Part shown: positions 51,640-63,225 of the stretch, one piece after another | Layout: each line of letters begins with the position of its first letter | How positions within the stretch are numbered: position 1 is the stretch's first letter | NCBI RefSeq assembly: GCF_014898055.3 | Contig: NW_023603184.1 | Location: 110,102,615 to 110,166,614, forward strand | Length of the DNA: 64,000 nucleotides | Source of the DNA: Talpa occidentalis | Taxonomy: Eukaryota > Chordata > Mammalia > Eulipotyphla > Talpidae | Direction of reading: 5' to 3' | Program-made: the position numbers and the translations under genes | The notes under the pieces: generated by a model | Told to the model about the DNA's origin: nothing | What the model saw: only the letters and a program-made list of their open reading frames with translations | The model's database searches: none

Positions 51640-51745
51640 GATTTCTCCCCATTGGCAGACGTTCTGCTCATTGGCGCCAAAGGGTGACTTTTCATCATCT
51701 CCACCGGCCCCTTAAACAGATACTTACACCATATAAAAAGCGCTT
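51640..51745 (+). promoter_or_regulatory. Possible divergent plus-strand promoter
   Basis: Two inverted CCAAT boxes (ATTGG at 51651-51655 and 51670-51674), the second overlapping a perfect palindrome TTGGCGCCAA (51671-51680, E2F/NFI-like), followed 52 bp later by TATAAAAAG (51732-51740), all ordered for transcription away from NEUROD1. No downstream coding gene is visible, so any product would be non-coding. Confidence 0.4.
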
Positions 51746-53379
51746 CATCTGTAAATACAGCATTGAAACTAGTCCTCTAGCCTCCCAACTGGATCGCCCA
51801 TTCCCAGTTTTTCCAGTATAGAAACTTTGTGTCTCTCACTCCACCCTGCACACAACCCCAAATTTACCCCTAATCCCCTAAACTCAGCCTCGGTGAGTTT
51901 TAACCCTCAGCTACCGCTGACCTTAGCCACCCCCACTTCCTTTTTCCTCTGCCCTCCCTTACCCACCCTAGGTCCTTGTGCTCAGAGAGAGCTAGTAGGT
52001 GGCTGCAGTGACCTTGGACCTCTCTTGTTTGAAATCTAACTTTTTAACCAAGCCCATTTGGTTGTTGCAAAGGGATCGCACACCCAGATACCCTTGATCC
52101 CTCCAAAGGCCACCTTGCCCTTTCAGTCTTCAGTCTTGAGCCTGTAAATAAGTACGTGGTTCAGATAAATCTTCTCAAAGGATGCAACAGGCCCAGGACT
52201 CGTGCCACATGGATCTTTTCTGTCCTCTTTCTAGAAAGGGCATTAGCTCAACTCTGGGAAGAGTCAATGCCCCAAACCCCAACAGAAATCAAAAACTGAT
52301 CTGACACAACCTCCACCAAGCCAAGCAAAGACTACAGAGCTCCCCAACTAACTCTGATGGAGCCATGTTTGTATTTAAATGTGAGTTCTTTATTTGCTGT
52401 TCCCTGCTGCAGCACATTCCAAATTGATAACATTTTTTAAATGCTGGTCAGATCCCTTCCCTCTCACCCTTTCTCTGCCAGCTTTACTTCTAAGCCTCCA
52501 TTAACTAACTCCTCAGAACTTAGCCCCTTGCAATGAGTGCCTCAAACCTGAATTGCTTATTTAAAGCCAATTGCTCTAAAAGCCCCTTGAGTTTGCAAAC
52601 ACTGTCAGGGTTGAGAGGCTGGAGCTGGAGGGCCAGGGCAGGGGACATACTGCGGCGAGGAGAAGAGGGTCCTAACTGGATCTCTATGTCTGGAAAGCTG
52701 GCATATGCATTCTACCGCTTCCAGGGGAAATCTGAAAGGGGAGGTATGCGGTGTGAGATGTCCCCTTGCCTAAAGCTCTGCTGGGTTCCCGTGCAGAAGT
52801 AGGGAACAGAGGAGGATAGAATAATTCACCTAGACTCAGAACCATCTGTCTTACTCCTGCACCTTCTGTATCTTAAGTGAGATGATAAATTCGAGGAGCA
52901 TCGGGATGACAACCTTTGGAGGCTAGATCACAACTTTGGAGGTTCGAAAATACTTGCAGCAGAACCAGATCAAGTGCTGCCATTGTCCCGGGAGTTGCCC
53001 AGAAAAGCTAACCCACTGTGCCCTAGGTATGTGCACCGCCTGCCTTGGATTTCATTTCTCAGTTTAGGGGAAAAACATTGAGAGTGGAGTGAGAGGGCTC
53101 TAGCTGCTCGGAAGTACCGGGTCCACTAGGGGTTCCCCTCTCCCCTGGGAAGCAGACATTTCCCGTTTGTTACATCCTGTGGAATACAGGTTCTTCTTGG
53201 AACCAGAAATTCCTGGGCAAAGAAGGAAACCGGGGAGTTTCGTCAGCCCAGACTCAAATGTGCTAAGTGCCAGATATTATTAAATTCATCCCCCCCATAA
53301 ATTTATCCCTCACCCCACTGCCTATTGTTCGCCGGGCTGGGGAATTTGTACAAAGAAAGGGGCACTCCAGGATGTTCCA
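51746..53379. other. NEUROD1 upstream, unassigned
   Basis: No gene or recognisable repeat. Moderately C-rich at 51820-52000. Confidence 0.6.
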
Positions 53380-54720
53380 GAGACCCACTGAGGTTCGGTC
53401 TCGCCGCGGTTCTCATTGTGCTTCCCAGCCCGCAGCGCTCAGGTGCGGGCTACCCCTCAGCTGCCCACATGGCAACACTCAGCTAGTGCCCTCAGGATTC
53501 CCAGGAGGTCGCTGCCTGAAGGTTAGACCCAGGCGGGAGAATCTTAGACGAAGCCTGGATTGAGGTGTTTTTTCTGTTGGGAGCGGGAGGGTGGAGAAAT
53601 CAGGGTCGGAGGACAGCGGCTACCCAAACGCTAGGAGAGGAGGGAGCTCGAGGTGCGTCTCGGTCCAGCACAGAGAACAGTGCCCACCGCCTCGCTCCTT
53701 CTTATTCTCTTCTTCCTTTTTGGGCTTCGTTCCGACGGTTGCATACTTTTCCTCTCTCAATTCCCTAAAAGCTACCCTTTCCTCCTGCCCCCACTGCTGC
53801 TGAGCGGCGCTCCCTCCTCAGCTCGCGTCCCCACTGAGCGCTGCAGGCTGCTGAGCGGCACGCGAACCGCACGCGCGGGCAACAAAAGCCGCTTTCATGA
53901 CTCACTGCCCTCGAGCAATGCCCCAAATCTGTCGCCCCGCGGGTCCCCGCTCCGAGTGCGCGGCGCCGGTCCGGCGGTCCCGGCCGTTACAGCAGCAGGC
54001 GGAGAGCCGGCGGGAAGTGTAGCGGGAGGCAGCGTGTGGCCGGGGGTGGGGAGTGGGGAGCGTGACCTGGGCGGGGAGAATAGGGTGGCGGGAGGGGGGA
54101 GGGATGGAGGCGTGTGGTCGGGACTTAAGAAGTGGGAAGCGTGTAGCAGGCGGGGGGCGGGGAGTGCGACGCATTCACAGGGCCAAGATAAAGAGCAGGG
54201 GCCGGGCTGGCGTCCCTGGCTGTGACCTGTTTCTAGGGGAAACAGATGCTAGCTCTTGCAAGGGAGGTTTGCGTTCAATGAAAGAATCAAGTGTGGCCAG
54301 GATTGCCCCGCCGACCTCGAGCGGAGCCCGCGTCCCCTTCCCGCTCCAACCAGGAGTATGGTGTCCTGGTCTGGATGCGTTCAGGCGCCGCGGTGGTGGC
54401 GGGGGGCTAAGGAGTTGGTGAGATGGTAGACCGCTGAGACTGTAGGGCTGAGGGCTGCAGGTTCCTCATAAGCCTTGCAGCCCAGTGACCCTTGGGAAGC
54501 TGGAGGGCGCCACTGCGAGTTCTACCCAGATTGAGGGCCTGGCGCTGGGTTTGCGCGCCTCCGCCTCGAGGGAGGCCGCAGGGCGCCCGGGTTCTGGCCA
54601 GAGGCTGGAGCTGCCCTGGCTCGACAGGCAGGCGACGGGGGAGAGCCGAGAGCAAGAGAGAAGCTATTAAAATGCTTCGCCGTCGCCCCGAGCGCAAAAT
54701 CCGTCCTCCCCAAATCTCCT
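53380..54720. promoter_or_regulatory. CpG-rich block upstream of NEUROD1
   Basis: About 1.3 kb of CpG- and GC-rich DNA starting 2.4 kb upstream of the NEUROD1 start. Several long frames occur on both strands, none resembling a known protein; they are the result of few stops in GC-rich DNA. Contains a consensus AP-1 word TGACTCA (53898-53904) and a possible G-quadruplex (54069-54103). May be an alternative promoter, a polycomb-regulated island or an enhancer. Confidence 0.6.
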
Positions 54721-54734
54721 GGGCTTGCAGCATA

Positions 54735-54769
54735 ATCTTAATTAAGATAATTGATTCATATTGCACCTG
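54735..54769. promoter_or_regulatory. Candidate enhancer: homeodomain palindrome plus E-box
   Basis: Perfect 14-bp palindrome ATCTTAATTAAGAT (54735-54748) with a TTAATTAA core, followed 15 bp later by CACCTG (54764-54769). This pairing of homeodomain and bHLH sites is common in neural and islet enhancers. Confidence 0.35.
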
Positions 54770-55129
54770 CGAGAACGGAAAAAAAATTGATTCCAACCCC
54801 CAACCCCACAAATCGCTTAGAGCTATTGGATGGAGCAGGACGCGGCTGTGATTTGGGGAGTGATTTAGTACCCAGCTTTCTCCAGCTCAGCCTGTCTGGG
54901 CTCTTTTATTTATTATTTACATCCTCCAGTCCCAGCGGGCCCCGGGGGCTCACCTCATGATGCCTACAGGCTTCTGGGGACTTTGTCTTCTATTCCTGGT
55001 CAGGACTGACTGTCTTTCCTGAAACCATCTTACAGAGATTCAACACTGTAAAATCAACTCAGCTCGGAACATGTTGGCAGGCATGGGTCACTGACATGAT
55101 TGCTCAAGACTGCGTTCGTCAGATGGGCT

Positions 55130-55345
55130 CCATGTGTGAGTGTGCTTAAATGTGCAAGTGTGAATTTGTAAGTGTATAAGCGTGTGTGAACTGTATGCGA
55201 ATGGAATGTGTATGTAAATGTGTGTGCATGTGATTGTGTGTAGTGAATGTACAGGTGTGTGAATGAGTATGTGATTCGTGTCAGTGTAGGGAGATGTAAG
55301 TTATGTGAGTGCAAGTGGGTATGTGAGTGTGCATAAATCTGTATG
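55130..55345. repeat. Degenerate GTGT-rich minisatellite-like block
   Basis: About 215 bp of imperfect TGTGAGTGT-like repeats. The minus-strand frame through it (rich in His/Thr/Tyr/Leu) is a composition effect. Confidence 0.85.
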
Positions 55346-57026
55346 TGTCTTCTCAGGTAAGGAGCATAAACTCACAGTGCACACCTGTTTCACTGTGATT
55401 GAGGAACAGCTTGTAGTCTGAAGTGGACAGCAGGGCAGGTAACTGAGGAGGGCCCAGTGTTTGCCAACCTTTGCCTTAACAGAAAGCAACAATCCCTGGT
55501 AGCTGGGTGTAGCTGCTACGTGGAGAGCAGAGACACATGGACCGGCTGCATCTGAGCATCCTCTGAACAAAGGCTGCTGCAAGGGGTTGGGGGAGGAGAC
55601 AGGGCAAGTTCCTGAAGGTAAGTTCCAAGTTGCCCCAATCCAGCTTGTAGGAGAAATGAATTCTACGTATCAGCACCGTGGACAATTCCCACCTGGCTGA
55701 CCCTGACATTTGCAGTAAATTCAGCAAAACCACTCCCCTTCCAGCAGCTTTTGCTTTTCCTGTCCACCTTCTTTTATAAAATCATTGACCACCACACTCT
55801 AACTTCTAGAGAACCTTGTAAATTTGCACTTAATTATCCACTTTAAAAAAATAATAAGTTTCCTGAAAGCTAGATATCCAGGTTTAGGGGTGGGGAAAGA
55901 CTTAATGGGTGTGAAACAAAGAAATGATAAAGAACTTTCAGAAAGATAGCCATGGTTCTAATATTTGCACTTATTTGCCACACAACTTCAAAATCAAAAT
56001 GAACTCCTGTTTGCTGTCCACAGAAATAATAAATCATCTCTAAAAATGTTTTTATTTACTTTTGTTTTATGGAGCATATATTTTATTGATGTCTCTTTCC
56101 ATCATGATCATCCTATTTACTCTTTAGTTATATTCAGTTTCTATTAAATCAGTAGGAAAATAAATTAACTGAATTAAATGACATTATTTTCTGATAATTT
56201 CAGAATAAAGATAATGTCAAACTTGGTGAACCACACAATTATAAATTATACTAGATTCAAAGTATCGCATCATAATACACACGACTTCTCCAAAATACAC
56301 TAGAAAAATTCTAGTACAGATGTGACCCTGATAAGAGCAAGACCTTTGTTAATTTAAACATTTTAGAAACATATACTCCATTATTAATATAATTTTAAAT
56401 CATTATTATTAGCTATCCAAATCCTTACTGAATATTATTCAGACTTTGTTGTAATGGAAAATAAAACTAGTTTTGATTCAAAAATTGACTCCTAAAGTTT
56501 CACCTCCTTTAAATAAAATATTTCCTCTGTAACAAATACATTTTCACATGAATATTGATAGTTTGACCTTTCATGTCTTTAACTAATCAAAGGGGGAAAA
56601 TTCCAAATGTAGATCTTGGAGTTTGGCCCTGGTGGGTCTTTCCGCTCGAGTAGGCACTGAGATTAAAGGAGTTGAACTTCCTCTTTCACTGCTCTCTCCT
56701 TGCACTAATTGCTTATGCAAAAATGCAGATTTGTATTAATTAGTAACTCCACTGATTAGTTCTGTGGTATTTTCACATAATAAATCATGCTGCAGACATG
56801 AATTTTGGCACATCACCCAGTAGTGGCTCAGGCTGCAATACAGATTTCATATTAAAATAAAATCTCTGACTAAATCTACCTTTTCCATGCAGGTACCCTG
56901 AACAGCCACCTGCTGGGAGCACCTGCCATGGGAAATTACCTTCACTCAGTGACAAGTCACTTTTGGGGTCCAAACAGGAGAATCTGATTATGAAGTCAAG
57001 CAGTAAATATAAACAAACAAATACAT
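55346..57026. other. NEUROD1 far upstream, unassigned
   Basis: No gene. 56690-56765 is dense in octamer- and homeodomain-like words (see findings). The rest is AT-rich unique sequence. Confidence 0.55.
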
Positions 57027-58064
57027 AGCCTTTCAGATGTTTGGAAGGTAAAAGGAAAGGCTCATAAAATTTATGGTCTTTTAATACATACATGAATAAA
57101 TGACATGAATTTGCCTACATTATAGGCATTTTGCAGACAATGATGTCACAACACACTCTACTTGTAATGGGACTAGATATTTAAAAATAACCTCCAAAGT
57201 TAAGTCTATTTCCTCCTTTTGATATCTTTGCTCTTTTGTGAGGTGGTCTGATAGTCTCAGATTCTTTCATCACTCATACTTACAGACTTATCCTCTCCAT
57301 AGGCAGACAAGCTAGTTCTGGAAGAAAAAGGGGGACTAGAAAAACATTAGAGGGAGGAGTATCAATGCGAAGAGCCATCCCTGCCCTCCTAGCATTTGTG
57401 AGAAGCTGTGAAGTCAGGCACCACAGTTTCCTGTCCGTATACCTTGTTTTCTTTACCTTGAAGACTATTTAATTTGATGAGGCAGATTACAAGCAAGATT
57501 GCCCAGATTATAAATTAAACCCAAGTGTCTTCTGTGGCCCCCCTCTTACCCTTTACATGTTCTTGTTTTCTTTCCACTGGTGACACCTCTCCAGTCTCTC
57601 TAGGTTCTCTTGATACCTCCATACTTTTCTGGTCCATGACTACTATTGAAAGGAATCCAGAAATATACTCATTTTAGGGGGGAGAAGGAGGAAAGAAAGA
57701 GGAGGGAAGGAGGAGAGAAAGAGAGAGGTTTAATGTGATGGCCTTAACTGGGATGCTTAACAAGAAATAGGACATCAAGGATAAAGAATGGATACCAAGA
57801 AAAAGAAAAGGAATATTAACATTCAGAGAAGACTAAAGGCTAAGCGAAGTAGGATTTGGATGGCGGCTGGGGTATGTGGCCCTCCTGTACAGATGCAGTC
57901 TGTCTGCCCACTTTCAAGACCTGTCCTGCATCAGTGGCATATGTGGCTAGGGGTTGAGGATGGTGGAGCCTCTAAGGAAGCTTTGTCTCCAGCCATCATT
58001 TACTGAGCCTTTCAGATGTTTGGAAGGTAAAAGGAAAGGTTCATAAAATTTATGGTCTTTTAAT
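57027..58064. repeat. Near-perfect 59-bp direct repeat, 979 bp apart
   Basis: 57027-57085 and 58006-58064 are identical except at one base (C 57061 against T 58040). The arms begin AGCCTTTCAGATG and end GGTCTTTTAAT. Not part of any repeat family I know. Confidence 0.95.
57670..57730. repeat. Polypurine GA-rich tract
   Basis: About 60 bp almost entirely A/G (GGGGGAGAAGGAGG onward), able in principle to form triplex DNA. Confidence 0.85.
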
Positions 58065-58652
58065 TTATCTTTGACATGAAAGTTTTTTTTCAAGGAACTA
58101 AAAACATTTGAGAAAGAAGATATAATTTAAAACAACTTTCCAGTTCTGTAGTGAACTAACTGAACTTAGGAAATTCATTCAGATTGAACAAAATCAGGCA
58201 GATAAACTATTCTCCATCATAGGCATAATCTTTTTCACAAAAAGCTCATTATTCAAGAATTATACTAAAATATGTTTTACTTGAAGGGTTCGAATTGTTT
58301 TTGCTCTGGACATATCTATTTCAAAATAAAATACTCATTTAGCATGCCTCCACTTTAGATTTAAATAAAGAATTGAAGATTTTTGTTTCATTTGGAAAAA
58401 TTTAATCTTATCTAATTAAAGCTCAGTCCTTGTTCCTGGACATATCCATTGCCTCTATACTTAAAAGGAGAATACTCTTACATTGGAGGGGGGAGCGGGA
58501 AAAGGGAAGATTAACTGGCATATCTTGTTAATATATTTATTGTTGATCTTCATAGCGCATGGGAAAATAGACATGGGAAAGCACCAATCAATCATACATA
58601 TATTTCAAGTTGGGGAGTTAACAAGCAGATGTATTATTTAATATGCATGATG

Positions 58653-58984
58653 CAATGCAGGATTTATTTATTTTTTTTAAGATTTATTTATTTATTTATA
58701 TATCTATTTATTTATTTATTTATACAAGCACTGGGTACAGTCAGAAGCGCGGGAGGGTGAGGGAATTCACCAGAGCCAGAGCGGGGAGCAGAGCAGGCAG
58801 AAGGACCGAAGTACACTGCTGAGGGGAGCAGCGGGCGGCAGGAGAGGTCTGCGCGCCATGTGGGACCCTCCTCTGGTGGCCGGGGAGCAGCCAGGGATCG
58901 AACCAGCGCTGCAGAGGCTGTCGGCAGCTTCGCAACCCAGCGCTCAACCGCTGCGCCACCGGGGAGGCCCCAATGCAGGATTTA
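58653..58984 (-). mobile_element. tRNA SINE, full length
   Basis: Minus-oriented young copy with a long (TTTA)n tail complement at 58664-58723. Perfect target duplication CAATGCAGGATTTA at 58653-58666 and 58971-58984. Confidence 0.9.
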
Positions 58985-61900
58985 AACGCACAAAAATATA
59001 TCTCATTTTTCTTTCTCTGAAGATAGTCATGGTCAGTTTTATCCAAACTATCTTGTAAAAGTTGTCTGCTTCAGAAAATGCACTGAATGTGGTCTCCAGG
59101 GTTATATTATATATTAATGTCAGCATTTCTTAGTGTTGCATGTACACATATACCTAGAAATGACCTCCATTTGCTTCCCTCTTAACATACAGAGAAACCT
59201 GTGCAATCTTGGAATCATTTTCCCAAGTAGACTCTGATTCAATCAGTCAAGCCTGGTATTCCCATCAATTCATGTATACATTTTTTTGGTTATTCTTGAG
59301 TGTTCAAATAAACCACCAATTTAGAAAAAGGTTTGCCTCTACTGTACATAGTTTATGGGAACTTACTGGTTATTTTAGCATTCATAATTTAACTGATAAA
59401 TTATCTTATTTCTGCTTTCTGTGCAACAGAAACTGAAGTTTTTCAATACCCCCCACAACCAAATGCAGATCTGTGTTGTAAAGGAGCAAACACCAAGAAA
59501 TGTAACAGAAACATTTGGGAGGATTTAGATGGCTCCAACTACTCTAAACACTCAAATGACACGAGAGCCTCCTAACCAATACAAGCAACTCCTCCTGCCA
59601 TGTTCCGTGCAGCGACTTGAGGGCTTATCTGAAGTACTCAAGTTGTAAGATAGTAGAAATTCTCTTCTTGCCCCTATTTTCCACTTTGTATGGCTTCCAA
59701 TCTTTTTACTGCTATCAGACCTCAGCAGGGCTCAGCTGAGACAAGAACACTAGCACACGCAGAAGGCTAGTGAGTAATTGCAAGATTTTGTTTATTTTTA
59801 TTTCTCTCAATGAAGGGCAAATGTGGGGGTAATAGATTCTAAATATACCACTCTATGGAGGATGGAACATTAGGGCAAACTTATGGATACAGCTGTAATT
59901 ATGAATTCTAGATTCAAGTGCTGCTGAAACTGCTAGGAATAGTTCTCATTGTTTGCTGACAGGTTGATTAAAGTGGACATTCAAAAATAACCTACATGGC
60001 ATGAAGCTGAAATACAAACTGTTTCTTTCCATGATATGGAAAAAGCAATCTAAAATTTGAAGGAGGTAAAGTGAATTCATCATGCTCTGGCTTTCCTCCT
60101 GACTATGCTTGACTATAACTAACACATATGCATTGTTTGAAGACCAAAGATATCTTTACAAAAATCTTCTCTCCAGGCTGGGAAGGAAGGCGGCCAACAT
60201 TACTATTGAACTTGGATTCCTGATAGCAATTGTGATCATGGGTATCTAGGGTGACAGGCCAGCGAACATCATAAGAATTTGAGGCAAAGGGAATTTTACT
60301 GTAATGTGCAGCAGAGTTGGAGTGGTGACTGGGTTTTAGAAACAGATTTGTGGTAGTGAGTGGCTTAACTTTTCATGAGGTCCCTAGGAGTGAACAGGTT
60401 GAGATAATAAAATTAACATAAGGATGATAAGGAACCTCCCTGGTGGCACAGGCAGTTGAGTGCAGCGCTGTGAAGCTAGCTGTCCGCAGCCTCTGCAGTG
60501 CTGGTTCGATCCAGCCGTGGAGAAACCCACATGGCGCAGCAGACCTCTCCTGTCTTGCCCGCTGCTCCCCTCCACAGTGTATTTCAGTCAGTCTGTCTGT
60601 TCTGCTCTCCGGTCTGTCTCTAGTGAATCCTCTCACCCTCCCGCACATCTGATCTGTACCCCCGTTCTCGTATGTATGAATAAATAAATCTTAAAAAAAA
60701 AAAAGGATGATAAAATCTGATGGAAACCTTTCCCAATTCACCATGATGTCATCATGGTTTTCATCCAATTTTCAAACTTGATTCTAAACACACTGCTCTG
60801 AATGTAGAGGAAGCCAGCCAACCTTGAAAGAAGGTCTTGCCTCCAAAATAGTCAAAATTTACCTTTGACTATTTACTAAAGTGATTATGTAGTTGGAAAA
60901 AGGAAATAGCTAGATCTTTCATGAATTATTGACCCCTGCTTCTGAAGTAACATAGTCAGAATGTAATGATGATTTCCTTAGCAAAATGTGGACATTTGAA
61001 GGTGAAGTGAAAATTGGATTTTTTGGCCTAATTCTGTCAAAATGGCATTGGTAGGTTGCAGACACAGACTGTGGTTATTTCCACATTTCCCATGTGTAGA
61101 GATGACTGAACTGCCAAATGAGGGTTATTATGCAATAAAGGGTCAAGTTAAACAATTTGAGTTTCCAGTCCTTATTCAAGTAAAGCTGCACTCTAGGGGA
61201 ATTGCAGAGGTCAGTTCAGCATCTCAGGTTTGAAATGTATAAGGATATATGACAACAGCTATTCTTATCTCCCACTGGCCATGCTCCCCTTTTCTCTGAG
61301 AAATATCTTCAAATTTTAGCTAGAAAAATAGCCTACATTTTCCCAGAAAAAAAGTCTACATTTCCCTGCCATATCGTTCAAGTATGACAACGTGACTAAG
61401 TTTTGCCAATAGGTTATATGTGAGAGTAATGAGGGCAATTTCTGGATCTTACCTTAAAAGTGCAGCATAGGTCTAATTATTTTCCTTCTTCCCTTTGTGC
61501 TGGTTGGAATGCAGACCAAGGAACAATGCTAGGAACAGTGGAGAACAAGATAGAGGAAATGCATCATCGACATTACCACCATCCTAACTATAGTCTGCTT
61601 ACACAAGAACTTTCATTTACTGAGAAATTAATTCATCTAGTTTAATGCCTTTATCATTTTAGATCTCTTTTCAATAAAATAACTCATGCTAACCAATAAA
61701 GGTAGTGATTCCTGTCATATTCTCATTAGAACAACCCTTTCTTTAGCATATGCAGGTGACTGATGAGTCTTGGAGAATGTCAGTGAATTACTGTAAATTT
61801 AAACAAGTGGTGATATTAAATACAGATACTATTCCACATGACCTCTTCAGTTGAATAAGTCAACACAGTTCTGATGCCTATTATTCAGCTATTGGCCTGA

Positions 61901-62629
61901 CAATTTTCTTTTTATTTATTCCAATAAGTAGAGAGCACTGGAAGCAGTGTGCCTTGACATATTGTTTCAGATAGAACAACTTTTGTACTTTGAGCCATAA
62001 TTTAGCCTTCAAGGACATTGTCCATCCACCATTCTGTGGATAGATATAAAATGTTGGAAGTGACAGACATCCTAGATGCATTGAAGAGGTCCATATATAC
62101 CAAAGGACAGGAAGCAAATCCAAGGAAAATGTAGGGGCTTGACACCTCAGCAAAGATTTTGAGGGTCCAATGGACCAGGGCATACTGAGGTATTTCTTCC
62201 ACAGTAAGAGGAAATTTGCTTCACTTTACACCATCTACACACTAAGAATATGATTTCAGACTTTTCATCTCAAAATTAATAAATTGGATTAAATAAATAT
62301 AATTGAAGAGAAAGGGAAGGCAAATAAAGTCAGGGTTCTTATCCATATTTAACCACCTTTGAATATGTCTTTTTACAAATAACTTGAAACATGTGAGAGA
62401 TTTTTTGCTCTTCATAGTTTAAATACATTGTATACAGTGCAGGCTAAGAAAGTCATAAATGACTCCAGGACAAAGAAAAGCCTATTATTTGCATATTTAG
62501 AAGATAAGAAATGTGGGATGAGGAAGTCAAAGATGTAAGATGGAAATGTACATGGTGAAATAAAATGAGACATGCAGAATAGAGAGGAAATAGTCACGGA
62601 TGAGATTTTTTTAAAAGAAGTGAAAGAAT
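58985..62629. other. Intergenic, mostly unassigned
   Basis: Apart from the SINE at 60421 no gene is visible. 61310-61690 has the look of an old LTR or other interspersed repeat, family unsure. Confidence 0.5.
60421..60714 (+). mobile_element. Older tRNA SINE
   Basis: Head GGAACCTCCCTGGTGGCACAG at 60430, box B GGTTCGATCC retained, tail AATAAATAAATCTT plus A-run. Target duplication AGGATGATAA at 60421-60430 and 60704-60713. Confidence 0.87.
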
Positions 62630-63225
62630 CCTTATATTTTGGTGGTGGGAATACAAAATGGTACAGCCACTATAGAAAAAGTTTGGCAGTTTATCAAAAA
62701 GTTAGTTACCATATGGTCCTGAAATTCTACTCCTAGGGATATCCCCAAGAAAATTGCAAACATATACTCACACAAAAAAAAACTTGCTCATTGTAACATT
62801 ATTCATAACAGCTAAAAAGTAAAAACAACTCAAGTGCCCACCACCTGATGAATGGATAAATGTATATCAGTACAAAAGAACATTATTCAGCAATAAAAAG
62901 CAGTAAGTAGTGATAGAGGCTACAACCTGGGTATACCTTGATGATATTATACTAAGTGAAAAAAGCTGAAAACAAAAGGCATATGTCCTTTAATTCCATT
63001 ATATGAAATGTCCAGAATGGATACATCCATACTGATAGAAGGTAGATTAGTGGTTTCAAAGAGTTGGGAAGAGAGAGAATAGGAAATTACTACTAATGGG
63101 TACAGTGCTGGTTTTTTTTTTTTTTTTTTGATGAAAGTATTTTGGCAATAGATAATGATTATGGTTGCACAATATTGTGAATACACTAAAACCACTGAAC
63201 TGTACACTTTTAAATGGTGTCAACA
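62630..63225 (+). mobile_element. Old L1 fragment (L1M-type 3' end)
   Basis: Plus-oriented ORF2 end and 3' UTR: GGTGGGAATACAAAATGGT, ACAGCCACTATAGAAAAAGT, then the terminal AACTGTACACTTTTAAATGG. An internal T-run at 63112-63130 was added later. Frames are broken. Confidence 0.85.

Noticed and set aside
54500..54516. CTCF site at GGAGGGCGCCACT
   Set aside because: The core fits, but the adjoining CCA-YAG half is poor, so not enough to call.
53565..54851. Several frames up to 190 codons in the upstream CpG block as a new gene
   Set aside because: Overlapping frames on both strands, Arg/Gly/Pro-rich by composition, no domain and no paired splice sites that I could support.
55054..55314. His/Thr-rich 86-codon minus frame
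   Set aside because: It is a translation of the degenerate GTGT minisatellite.
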